From the NCBI GenBank assembly GCA_015847255.1, contig JADLZK010001213.1:46544-110543 (forward strand): a stretch of 64,000 nt of DNA, written 5' to 3'. This document shows positions 12,456 to 23,600 of the stretch, piece after piece (position 1 is the first letter of the stretch; the number at the start of each line of letters is the position of its first letter). Below the pieces are notes generated by a model, which saw only the letters and a list, made by a program, of their open reading frames with translations, did no database searches and had not been told where the DNA came from. Origin of the DNA: Hyparrhenia diplandra. Its lineage: Eukaryota > Streptophyta > Magnoliopsida > Poales > Poaceae. The translations under genes were made by a program, and so were the position numbers.

Positions 12456-12739
12456 GGCTCTTATTAGTAGGTTTTGAGCAGGGGGCGGTGGTTTAATTTC
12501 TTGATACGCTATTTTACTGCCAAGTTGTGATGTGAAATGAAGTCCGGCCCTTTTGTATTAGTGGGGTCCTTCAGGGAGTAACTGATTGCTTCGCTTGCTC
12601 CAACAGAAGCCTTTTGCGTACGTCCTTCCAGTGTGGTCGACTGTGAGCACAATCTTTTTCTGAAGCCTGGGTTTCTGGCGGCGGTAGTTCTGTTACTTTG
12701 AATCGAGTTAGCAACACAATTATCTGAACCTGAGCGTGC

Positions 12740-12807
12740 ATGTCAAAATATCATGCTTGTATTCATATGAATTATGTCAAAATATCATGCTTGTATTCAT
12801 ATGAATT
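12740..12807. repeat. 34-bp perfect tandem duplication
   Basis: The unit starting ATGTCAAAATATCATGCTTG occurs at 12740-12773 and 12774-12807 with no gap and no mismatch. Confidence 0.92.
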
Positions 12808-12986
12808 GGGGTTGCATACTGAGAAAAGCGGCTATATATTTGTGTCTGTGCCAAAACTTGCATCCCATGGAAATTAACTGCACTTTTGCTACAGTGGAGC
12901 ATCCAGAGTTGCCCTGTACATGTGCTGTTGTGTTGGCAACTACTGAAATTTCAGTGGTGGCCCAGCTCCTTGAACTAGTTTTCTGG

Positions 12987-13070
12987 AAAGTAGATTTCAC
13001 TGGTGAACCAGCTATTTCTACCGAGGATTGGGTTTCTGAAAAGTAGATTTCACTGGTGAACCAGCTATTT
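12987..13070. repeat. 32-bp direct repeat, two copies 52 bp apart
   Basis: The unit starting AAAGTAGATTTCACTGGTGA occurs at 12987-13018 and 13039-13070, identical in both places. It lies about 180 bp from the 34-bp tandem duplication. Confidence 0.9.
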
Positions 13071-13896
13071 CCAGTCAGAGCTTTTTATGAATGATACAAC
13101 TGTCGTGGCTTGAGTTACACGTATCATTCTTACACGCAGATACATTGGATCTATCAGAATGTAGTATGCCTCTTTGACAAATTAAAATATGGAATATATC
13201 ACTCAGATTCTGCTGGTATTAGTAATTAGTTCGTCTGGAACCAGGCTCAACTGATTTGTCTCTTGACATTGTTTCCGCAGGTGAGCTGAGCTATTGCCGG
13301 CATGCAGCCATTGCAGAGATCAGTAACAGTAAGCATATGGCACCCTCTAGCATGAACATGGGGACAGAAGAACAAGTAAACTTTAGCCCAGAGTTGGTTG
13401 CCACTCTGCTTCAGAAAAAAAGAGTCAGTTGCTCCTCAGTTGAGACAGTTAATGACAGTATTATCTGCTAATCATGCAGATGCAGGCACAAGCACCGAGG
13501 CATGCATGCAGGCCCCGGCAAATCTACATCGGGGCTCGTGTGTGAACGTGACGTAAACCGTCAAAGGGAAGTCGCGAGGCAAAAGGTGAGGGAATCGAGT
13601 ACCAACCTTGGGGCCCTCACCCTTTCCAACGGGAGCTGACTAGGCATTGCTCTGGTGGCCCACAAAGCAGCCAATAGCCATCCTACACAGTCCTGCGGCT
13701 ACACCAGCTCGCTTTGGCTGCCAAAGACAAGAAGAGAAGATTGGGATATTTCTATTCACCGATATAAAGCTACTGACACAGGACACAACAAAAGCAAAAG
13801 CCAAAGTTTGAGAGGGGGGACATAGAGAGAGGGGTAATACAGCTTCATGTGAAAGATGACAAGAATCCCAGCATAAAATAATCTCCCAAACTTTGC

Positions 13897-13902
13897 TATA
13901 AA
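13897..13902 (+). promoter_or_regulatory. TATA box of the NAC gene
   Basis: TATAAA in the context TTTGCTATAAAGACAC lies about 350 bp before the NAC start codon. It is followed by a CT-rich leader (13911-13990), as is common in grass 5' UTRs. Assignment rests on position and sequence. Confidence 0.6.
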
Positions 13903-14255
13903 GACACAGCCCCTCCCCCTCCTCCTTTCCCTCCCCTCTCTCCTTCCTCATGCGTCTGCCATTAGCCAAGGTCTCCTCCCCTCTTACCTCTCCTATCCAT
14001 CCTCTCTACTGCACCTCTTAGTTCCATACGTGATCGACGATCTTGGTTAATTTCCTGCAGCTTACATCTTTCTGTTATTTCTTGTTTCAGGTTGTGTACA
14101 TTATTTGTAGCTGATCATTCATTCATAGAGAGCTAGTTGAGCAGGCTTGGTTGGCTGTCCACAATTTTTTGCTTCGGATAGCATTGCTGCCAGGCGATTG
14201 CAAAGCTCCAAGCACCTTTGCTGTGAGAATTTTCAGAAGAAGGGCAGAGGGAGCA

Positions 14256-17200
14256 ATGGCGCCAGTCAGTTTGCCTCCTGGTTTCAGGTTCCACCCCACT
14301 GACGAGGAACTCATCATCTACTACCTTAAGAGGAAGATCAACGGGAGACAGATAGAGCTCGAAATCATTCCAGAGGTTGATCTTTACAAGTGTGAGCCTT
14401 GGGATTTGCCAGGTATGTGCATATCCATTCTTGGATTGATCTCGCTGTTCATATTGACTCTTGATGAACTAAGTTGTATGAAGTAGTTGCCATCATTGTT
14501 TGCTTGATATGTGATCAAACAGAATACGTAAGCGTTACTAAGAAATGGTTATGGGACACTTTTTTTTTTGAAACATAGTTATATGGAACACCTCCCATGT
14601 TTTGATTCTATTGTGAATTAATGTTTTTGCAATTTTGCATGGATTTTAACATCTTACACCTTTTATTTGCCTACACGGAAAGCACACACATATATAGCTT
14701 CAAATATTTGTACTGGCCGGATACCATGTTGTGCACACACTCTAAGCAATCTTATTCAATCCTTATACTATTGCTCAACCACAATTGCAATCCTTGCTCT
14801 TGAGGAAAGAATAAGCTCATGTTCCCTTCTTGGTGGGCACTTCACCGACCTATACTATACTTGAGAGGCATCACTAGCTCTTGCAAATTGCAGTTTATTG
14901 TATACGATGGCTTTATATATTTAGCACTTTCTTTATATGCATTTATTTTATTCTGTATTTGAATTCCAATTTCTATTTGTTCGAAGCATATCAGGCACTG
15001 TTTCTGTCCTTCTTGTAATTGTAGAAAGGTGCATGTTTATAAAAGACATATTTTCCATACCGACTGTGAAATAAAACTCATATTATGAAATTTGTTTTCT
15101 TTTAAATGCTTCATGCGCACCGAAAGTAGGATTGTAGGAATATAGATAGATCTTGCTCTCTTTGGCTGAAAAGAACCGTAAGGCATGGCAAAATTCTGCC
15201 AAGTGTAAAGGTTATCGTGTAGATATACTATCTATGGCTACTTGAAAAGGAAAGGAAATCCTTTATCCAGTAACAACAAAGCTAAAGCTTATATATTTTT
15301 GGGCCATGTCAGTCTCACATAGATTTCAAGAAAAGATATATTCTCTTTATCCATTTGTTGGCTTTCAAGATTGCCAGTTTTTATTCCCTACTAAAAATTA
15401 CCTATAGCATTGTATGAAATGAATGCTGTAAAAAACATTTAATGAAAAGATAAAATAAAGACGATTCTTTTATCTTCTTAGAGTGGAAAAATAAAGCAGA
15501 AATTAGAAAGGGACTTGAGATGAACATAAGTCAAGAAGATGAACTAAAGTGCACAGCCTCCAAGATATAAAGTGATCTTGGTCTAATTAACTTTTGAACT
15601 ATGGTACTCTATATCTTGGCTTCTAATAGTTTTTGAATTCTAATAGTGATTATCACATACCTATGCAGGTAAATGTAGCATCTATGCAGTATATTTTTGT
15701 ATATCGTCTGACATCTCTCTTAATTAAATGTTCAGAAAAATCCTTTCTTCCAAGCAAAGACCTTGAATGGTATTTCTTCAGCCCTCGAGACCGCAAGTAC
15801 CCAAACGGATCAAGGACAAACCGTGCAACAAAATCTGGGTACTGGAAGGCAACTGGGAAGGACAGAAAGGTGAACTCGCACAGGCGTGCAGTTGGTATGA
15901 AAAAGACCTTGGTGTACTATCGGGGCCGAGCTCCACATGGTTCTCGCACTGATTGGGTCATGCATGAGTACCGCCTCGACGAGAGGGAATGCGAGACTGA
16001 CACTGGCTTACAGGTGCAACTTTGCTACCGATGAGTAAATCTATTTATGCACTGTAGTTTGGGAACCATGACTACTCATATGTAACGTTGCACACTTGTT
16101 GTTAACCCCTTATTTTCCTGATGAAACCCTAAACCATGCAGCTAGTATGAAACATCACACCGCTGGGTGACTGCTTACACAGGCTTCTCTGACATATATG
16201 AACTGCTTGCTGCATTTCTGTTCACAGGACGCGTATGCATTATGCCGAGTGTTTAAGAAGACAGCGCCTGGGCCCAAAATCATTGAGCATTATGGCGCAG
16301 TGCACCAACCCATCGAGCAACCTCAGTGGATGGCAAACAGTGTTGACCGCTCCCCAACGCTGGACATGTCCAGTGATGTTAGAGGTGATGACACTTCGAG
16401 AGCAGCAGTTTCTCATTCCCGACAGAGGCGCCAATGGACTCCATGCATGGTGGGTTCGGGATGCAGATGAGTGCACCTCACGAGGATGGCAAATCATGGA
16501 TGCAGTTCCTGAGCGAAGACGCCTTCAACGCCACCAATCCTTTCTTCATGAATCCGACCTCTTCCAGCTTTTCATGCCTCCCATCCAAGGTATACAATGA
16601 ATGCTACTATTTTTCAGCACAGTAATTGAGGCAAAGAACACCGAAGTGCTAAAGTGCTTACAAGTGCAAAAATCATATATTATGTACGGTGTAGGTGGAT
16701 GTTGCACTGGAGTGTGCAAGGCTTCAGCACAGGCTCTCATTACCTCCCCTGGAGGTGGAGGACTTCCCCCTGGACGTCAGCCTCGACACAAAGACAAGCG
16801 TACTCCGCAGCAACCCCGACGAGGTTGACATCCTTCAAGAGTTCCTCTCTGTGGCGTCGGCCTCCCAGGAGCTAATCAACGGCACCAGCAGCAGCTATGC
16901 TGCAGAAATGTGGCCAGGCGCTGGCACAAGCAGCACCAGCACCCACTACATCAACGAACTATCTTCCCTCGTTGAGCTTGGGGTGAAGGCTAAAGAGGAG
17001 GCAGACAATTTCTACCATATGGACTGCATTGGCACATCTGCAGGATTCGCAACAAAGCCGGTCCATGTCGATGAACAAGTTAGGTTGGTTGAGATCGCTG
17101 ACATGGTGGAGTTCAAGCAGGAAGAGAAGAGGCAAGTAGAGAACCTTAGAGGAGTGAGGCTTCAGAACAATGACCTAGGAGAGGTAATTAGTTAATCGAC

Positions 17201-18255
17201 TTAATCAGACTTGTGGCTATGATGCGTATGCTTGTACAGATAACCTCTCACTTTCTCGTGTTACTAATATGATACTGATTTTTCTGATGACGCAGATTAT
17301 TGTAGAAGGAGATGAAAGCAATCCAACAGACTGCATCACGCAATACCCCATATCAGACACTGCTGACAATTCAGGTATGTAAATTTTTGGGTGCAACATG
17401 CATGCTTTCCGCTTGAAGCAGATCAAAATCTTAGATATATAGGGCATTTTTATATGTCTGTAACACATACCTTGATGCTTTATTCATACACTAACTCAGA
17501 GCTAGATTGCAGGAGAAGCCGGTCACCTGACCGATCCCACTAACGCCGGCGGCCTCGACACTGCACCCATCTTCTCGCAATCTCAACCTGACGACTTTGC
17601 CATTGGGTTCAGTGACGACGTCAACCCTAATGCATCTTTCGACCTCTACGAGAAGGTTGACGTCAAGCATGGGCTCTTCGTCTCAACGGTCGGTGCACCG
17701 AAGACATTCTTCCACCACGTTGAGCCGTCGAAGAAGGTCAGCTTCCACCTGAATCCCATAGCAAGCGACGTCAGCAAGGCGATCGAGAAGTTCCATTTCC
17801 CCATTAGTGTGACAACCAAAGTTAGTGGCAGCAGCATTTCCATTTTTAGCAAGTTGAAGGCACTTATCAGGGACAAATTCCTGGTGAGGAAGCCGCCTTC
17901 ATCATCATACCAAAGGTCCTTAGGCAGCAACAAAGAAACAGCGGCAGTGGTGAGCTGCTGCAGATAGTGTCGTCGCTCCTCTTAACACCAACGGAAGTCA
18001 CAGGCCCTACAACGATTACCGAGCAAGAGTTGATCAAGAAGGCGAAGAAGGTGATGAACAAGGGGCCCGGTTGTGATGGAAGCCATGCGTGGCTTCTTCC
18101 TCTCCAAGAGGAGCAAAGGCATTTCCAGCATGTTTTTTAGTGGGAAATGGGCGTTTCTGACATCCGCGTTGGCCATCCGCACTCCACCAGGGGTGCAATC
18201 ACTGAAAGGTCTTTCTGATCATGACTCATGTAAAAAGCAACCACGGCTCTTATAA
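14256..18255 (+). CDS. NAC domain transcription factor, probable membrane-tethered (NTL) type
   Basis: NAC proteins bind DNA through an N-terminal domain of about 150 residues; NTL members are held in a membrane by a C-terminal helix until released by proteolysis. Exons: 14256-14412, 15736-16013, 16228-16589, 16695-17183, 17296-17374 and 17513 onward. The start MAPVSLPPGFRFHPTDEELI is NAC subdomain A; then come PEVDLYKCEPWDLP, EWYFFSPRDRKYPNGSRTNR, SGYWKATGKDRKV, VGMKKTLVYYRGRAPHG and WVMHEYRL, all canonical. The long tail (EVDILQEFLSVASASQELIN and so on) is acidic. In the last exon the frame meets TAG at 17965-17967. Conserved-looking sequence continues in a second frame (ELLQIVSSLLLTPTEVTG) and then a third, where GISSMFFSGKWAFLTSALAI looks like the membrane helix. 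Another frame change lies at about 16385-16425 in exon 3. The gene is real by splicing and domain; whether the shifts are errors or decay is open. Confidence 0.9.
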
Positions 18256-18589
18256 TGCTACTATAGGAAACTCGTATCGGGTGCCTGCTGGTGCATGGAG
18301 ATGCAGTCTTTCGTGCATCAGTCAGTTAACTGGTGTATAACTGGAGAAATGTAATAATCTGTATTTATTTTTTATTATTCGTCCGTGTATTAGCACGTCG
18401 TCTGAAGCTAAGTCTAACCCTTGTTGTACATGAAAACATTGTTCATGAATTGTAAGTGCAGATACACACATGTTTAATTTATCCATACACGAAGCTATCT
18501 GTCATCATTTGCAACGTTGTACCTTTATTTTTCCTTCTACTTCAGTTGCTTTTGATCTTGTGAGTAGTTAGCTATGTTTTATGACCCCC

Positions 18590-18699
18590 GGCTAAGCTTA
18601 GGCTTAACGGGGAAGGCTTCTCGCGCGTGTAAACAAACATTTGATGCTCCTTCTTAATATAACCAAAATTTGGAAAACCGGATCTTTTAAAAAAAAAAA
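18590..18699 (+). mobile_element. Possible truncated LINE 3' end with A-tail
   Basis: GCTCCTTCTTAATATAAC followed by about 45 bases and an A-run (about 18689-18699) resembles the 3' terminus of plant L1-type LINEs. No target duplication was confirmed. Confidence 0.3.
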
Positions 18700-18894
18700 G
18701 TGTATGGTGCTTGCTACGAGTCTTTTGTATCTTGTTCCCTCCGAACTACTACTGTTGGAGAAAAATTATATGGCTTGGAGAAATTCCAATGCTTTAGTAG
18801 AGGTGCAACGATCGCAATGGACTCTTCGTGGGTTATTGCAACAATATGTGGGCCAACGACATGGGAGCCTTGCTGGTGGTAATGCTGAGGATGG

Positions 18895-19602
18895 TTTGGG
18901 CTGGCTTGGGTTGGTAACGGGCTAAAAGGTCTACTGGGCTCGCTTGATTTGGGCTCATACTTCAGCTCACCATCCCACCTCATCTTCCCTTCTCCCGCAG
19001 GTCCGCCCCGCCGCCTCTCCACCTCGCTAGCCTCCATCTTTCGGGGCGTGTTAGCTGCCGCCCACCTTGGAGGTGGGGCGCCCGCCCCCGGCCGCTAGCG
19101 GCGCTGCGTCGGCCGCCGCGTCTTCTTCCTCCAGCACTTCTTCCTCTCGCGTTCGAGCTGTCGCCGTCGCGGAGCTCCCCGGCCACGCCCACCACCGCCG
19201 CCGCTGGCGCCGTAGGGTTGGCGGCTTCAGGCCAACCCTATGGCGCCCCCCTTCTTCCCACTCCCTTTTTCTCTCGCGCGCCATGAACAACACGACACCC
19301 CGGGCCGACCCGTACCCAACGAATGGGTCGAGCCACGGCCGGGCTTCGGCGCCCCCGCCGCCGAGCTCACCGGGCCGCCGGCCGCCTGCCGCCCCGCCGT
19401 GTCGACGACCGCGCGGCCAGGCGGACCGGGCTCTTCTATGGCGGGGAGAGGAATGGAGAGGGGGGAAGTCTCGTGGCGGCGACGACGAAAGCTGCAACCC
19501 TAAAGCGAGGCGACGGCGGCAACCCTAAATCCACGGAGAGCGGAGGACGGAGGCGTCGCGAAGAGGCGACGACGCTGGGCTTCATGGGCTATTGGGCCGC
19601 CT
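18895..19602 (+). promoter_or_regulatory. Site II (TGGGCY) motifs upstream of TFIIIC6
   Basis: Several TGGGCT/TGGGCC motifs occur at about 18896-18955 and again at 19578-19602 (CTGGGCTTCATGGGCTATTG, then GGCCGCC). Clustered site II elements bind TCP factors and are typical of plant housekeeping promoters. Their position ahead of the TFIIIC6 gene fits, but the transcription start is not determined. Confidence 0.45.
19206..19247. repeat. GC-rich inverted repeat (17-bp arms, 8-nt loop)
   Basis: Left arm 19206-19222 (GGCGCCGTAGGGTTGGC) pairs with right arm 19231-19247 (GCCAACCCTATGGCGCC) with one mismatch. It lies in the GC island upstream of TFIIIC6. Confidence 0.85.
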
Positions 19603-20654
19603 CATTAGCCGGGCGACCTGGTCGGCACGACGTTTCGCCCGACTGGTCGGGCTGGTAACGTCCGCCCCATCTTTCCCTCCGACGCCCGCCTTCCGCCCGG
19701 TCCATCCACGCCCGGCGCTACCCACCTACGCGCTCTCTGGCTCCTCGCTACCGCGTGCCGCCTTTCCGCTCCAGGTCGCCCTCGCCGCGCCACAGACCCG
19801 AGGCGGCGGGACTACCTCGACCTATTTACTTCGTCGGCCGGCACACCAACTCCGCCGCTCCTCTGCGCCTCACCGCCGCAGCCATCCGCCGCCTCCTGAC
19901 CAGCCCCGTCCGTACGATCCGTCAGCGCAGCAGTAATCAACAAAGGGTACTACAGCTTCATCTTCTGTTCAGGCATGGCAAGCATAATATGATGTCTGCA
20001 TAAATGCCGAACTGCATACATATGAGTGCAAAAACATATGAACATCGATCTGTGGTTTCTTTCTCTTAGCTTCCTTCTGCCTTTCTACTGTTCGACGAAA
20101 TGTTAATATGCGTTTCATGGCGGGTATCAAAAACAGGGTGCTTTGCTCCAAGCCATCCACTCAGTATACCTCCATTCAGACTTCAGTGAAATCTGAACTG
20201 GAAAAATTTTCTGTCATATAATTTTACAGTTTACTTCACCTACTGATGTGCATACTAATGGAATCAACAAAATTTAAGATGACACCATTTTAAGTCGTTG
20301 CATGATTTTCTTTATACACTGGTTCTTTATTTGTTGCCGTCTTGCTAGGTACATTCATTAATCCATTGCAATCTAGCTTTCGTTTGATTCTGTTTCATTG
20401 CAAATGAAAATTAGCCAGTTTTCATTTATCACACTGAAATTAATACGTGGGATCTGCCACTGTATCGCAAATGATATTTTGGGAAATTGCATACTTATAT
20501 GAGAACATTGCTGTAGATTTTACTGAGTTGCTATCAACTTAAGTTTGGCTACAATACTTGTATGGTAGTGAATATTGTTGTACATAACATAGGTTGGCCT
20601 GGTCTCCTGTGTGCTGAATAGGACCAAAGAGTCTTGTTTGGCGTCCAGTTTAAG

Positions 20655-23600
20655 ATGTCAGAAGCACTTGAGAAAGATAAGGAAATTGGTGAAGAGGAAA
20701 AGGAGGAGGAAGAGGAGTATGTACTACTAGAGTTGGACAATTGTCTTTATTCAGACATAGCGCCAGGTGCTCCGTTTGTGCTGTCTGTAAGTTAGTTTTT
20801 GTCCGGATCTACTACTCTATGGGATTAAACTTGTTATGTCCTTTGAGTTCACACAAAAAATAAACTTGTTATGCCCAGTGGTCATCGATAACTTAGCTCG
20901 CAACTATCTCTGTTTTTTTTCCCATTTGCTTTTATATTAGATTACTAAGTTGTGAAAATCATGTTTGTCAGGGTTTGGATACTTTGACGCCTACCTTGAT
21001 AGTAGGTGACAGTCTGAAGATGGTAAGTCATGTTCTGGTATTGTTTTCCAAACTCTATACTGTGCCTTTGGGTTGTGGACTACAGTTTGTTTTGTACTGA
21101 GGTAGGAACTTTGTGCTTAGCTGCACAGGGTGCTAGTAATTTTTGCATTTTTATGAACATACTATCCAATTTACTGAGTTTCAAACTTTAGATCAAATCT
21201 TACAAACCTCCATTTACTTCAATTGCCAGTCCTCCAGATCAAAACCAATTATTGAGTTCACTTCTTGGTGACTAACAGAGTATGGAGTACAAATTTGTTA
21301 TAACTGTAGCTTGTGCCGTTGAATGCTGTAACAGGACAAGATGGAGACAATTTGGAGCCCATAAGTTAGTGATAATTCCCTACGTTACACGGATACGGAT
21401 ACGGGTATCGGATACAATACGTATCCGATACGCGGATACACACTTCTCTAAAAAACAGTGACACGGGGATACGGCAAAGATTTTTTTTAATAATAATAAT
21501 AACATGATTTAATATAAATAAAATAGTTCACAACTTAAAATATTGCTTAAAGTCATCCATAGACAATGGATTCTTCTTCTTTTGTTGGTCATCAACTTCA
21601 ATTGGAGCACGTTCTTCACGCGACGCCATCTACTGATCTACATGACGAACAGCAGAAGTACAGAACTATAAGTCTATAACTAGATCGTTGATTCCTGGGA
21701 GCCTGGGACAGGGACGTTACGTACTAAAGCTAGGCAACGTAGAGGCTAGAAGCTAGGGCAGGGAAGATCACCTGAGTGCGAGGACTGAAGCTGGCCGTCG
21801 TCCGCCGATCGCCGCCGTGTTGGTCGATCGCCGCCGCCGCCGTCGCTAGTCACGAGTCGAATGCAAGATTGGAAGGCAGAACGTCGCTAGTCACGGCGGA
21901 ATATGAGGCGACAGGTATCGTATATTTGTATATACACACAAGCAAAGCACGGAAGCACCTCAGCTTAGAAGACAGAACGTCGATCGTGCACACTTGACTT
22001 GGGCCATTTAGCCTCTGTGTCAGCACCAAGGATGGCGAAGCCGAGGACACAGGCGAGGACCCAAGACCGGGCAACTCTGCCTCGCCTGATGTCCCTCGAA
22101 GCCCAAGGCCCAGCAGGATCCGCCGGCCCAGCAACAGAGTGTTCGGCCCGATCTGGAAGGTGTGAGCGTATAAGTAGAGAGAGCTGAGAGCTGAGGGAAT
22201 TATGAAGAACTGTAAACACTGAATTCATTTCAAACATATATCGTAGAACTCAATTCCGTTCCTATTCCCTTCTTCCCGAGTTCTTCTTCTTCCCCAAGGC
22301 TCCTTCCCTCACAATTGGTATCACGAGTCACCGGTCGGCCTCGAGATCCGCCTACCCACCACCACTACACTCGTGCGAGGCGGTCGCGGCGCCATGGAAC
22401 CACGCTCAAGCTCCTCCTTGACGATCCGTTCCTCCAAGGGCGAGATGAACACCCTTCTCAACGAGTTCGGCGACAAGTGGGAACGCCGCCTCACCGACCT
22501 CGACACCCGCACGGCGGCGTGCTCTGGCGGTGGAGGGCGCCTCACCGCGCTCGGCGGCCCCCCCGTCGCCTCGACCCGCACCGGAGGAGCGGGTGGTTGC
22601 GTTTGAGTCGCCTCCGCCGGATCGGCGCGACGCCAGCGTCGTCCGGTTGGAGAAGTACGCCCGACCTCCGCGAATGGCGCCCGGCGGAAGGCATCCTCGG
22701 CGACCTTCGTCTCAAGGTGAAGCTCGATGTCGGATGGACCGTGAGGTGTTCGGACGGAATGCCGCGACTCGCACCCGGGCATCATCGGCCGTCTTCATCG
22801 GCGTCCGTGCGCCCACCTGCGGATTGCACGCCACCGGGCCCGGGCAATCGCTTGCGTCGGTCGACACACGGATGGTGTCCATGGGTCGGTCCACGGCCGT
22901 GGTTCACATCCCGGCATCGTAAGCCTCCGGATCCACCACCTCGCAGTCCGATTCCTCGATCCCCATTTATGGTTCCTCCTAGACCGCGGATATCCCGTCC
23001 TCCATTCATGCCTGCGCCACCCGTTTCCACTCCCCAATTTCCACCACCACCACGTCCCCCTCCAATCAACACCTCGTTCTTTTGCCAACCCCACCGCTCC
23101 GGGCCGTTTACCTAAGCTCGACTTTCCTCGCTTCAACGGTGATAACCCCGTTTGTGGTGTTCCCGTGAGCGAAGTATTTTGCCATGTATCGGTCCCCGAT
23201 GATCTTTGGTCGCATGCGTAGTTGAGATGCATATGGATGGCCTACGCCTTGTGGTTTCGGTCCGTATCTCCACAGCTTCCTCACTTAAAATCGGACCACC
23301 TTTTGTCGCTTGTTACACGATCGTTTTCGACCGTAATCGAAGGAGCTTCGATGCGGCGGATGTTTTCATGTTAAGCGGGCATCGCACGGTTGCTGAATAC
23401 ATTTCACAATTCTGTGCACTAGTGGATCATCTGACTGCTTACTCTCTTTCCACCGATCCTATGTTTTTCACAATGCGTTTCATCGATGGATTGCGACATG
23501 AGATTCGGGCCATCGTGCTTGTGATGAATCCCCACAACCTGGATACTGCTTGTTCTATTGCTCTGTTACAGGAGGAAGCTGGTGTGGGCGTTCCTCGGCG

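Larger units (their letters stand above)
8853..13896. other. Large intergenic stretch with small repeats and no recognised gene
   Basis: About 5 kb with no conserved protein on either strand. It holds short tandem duplications (about 8859-8930, 9577-9648, 12740-12807 and 12987-13070), a possible MITE end near 9957, a short insert with 13-bp flanking duplications (12295-12455) and an imperfect palindrome at 12934-12963. The last few hundred bases are presumably the upstream region of the NAC gene. Confidence 0.5.
18256..20654. other. Intergenic and GC-rich upstream region of the TFIIIC6 gene
   Basis: 18256-18560 is the NAC 3' flank. About 18590-18699 looks like a LINE 3' end. 18990-19960 is a strongly GC-rich island, open in several frames on both strands with low-complexity Pro/Arg/Ala peptides, which I read as promoter and first-exon DNA rather than a protein. 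19960-20654 is AT-rich, probably a 5' UTR intron, because the first coding exon begins at 20655. Confidence 0.5.

Noticed and set aside
12774..13046. Opposing open frames both containing ATTEISVVA
   Set aside because: Explained by an imperfect palindrome, not by two genes.
17948..17961. A GT...AG pair (gtgagctgctgcag) that would restore the NAC frame by splicing
   Set aside because: An intron of 14 bases is too short to be spliced; a frameshift or sequence error is more likely.
19051..19528. Long open frames on both strands in the GC island
   Set aside because: Low-complexity Pro/Arg/Ala peptides in a CpG-rich promoter-type region.
22315..23115. 266-codon Pro/Arg-rich frame at the start of the retrotransposon
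   Set aside because: Out of frame with gag; produced by GC-rich sequence.
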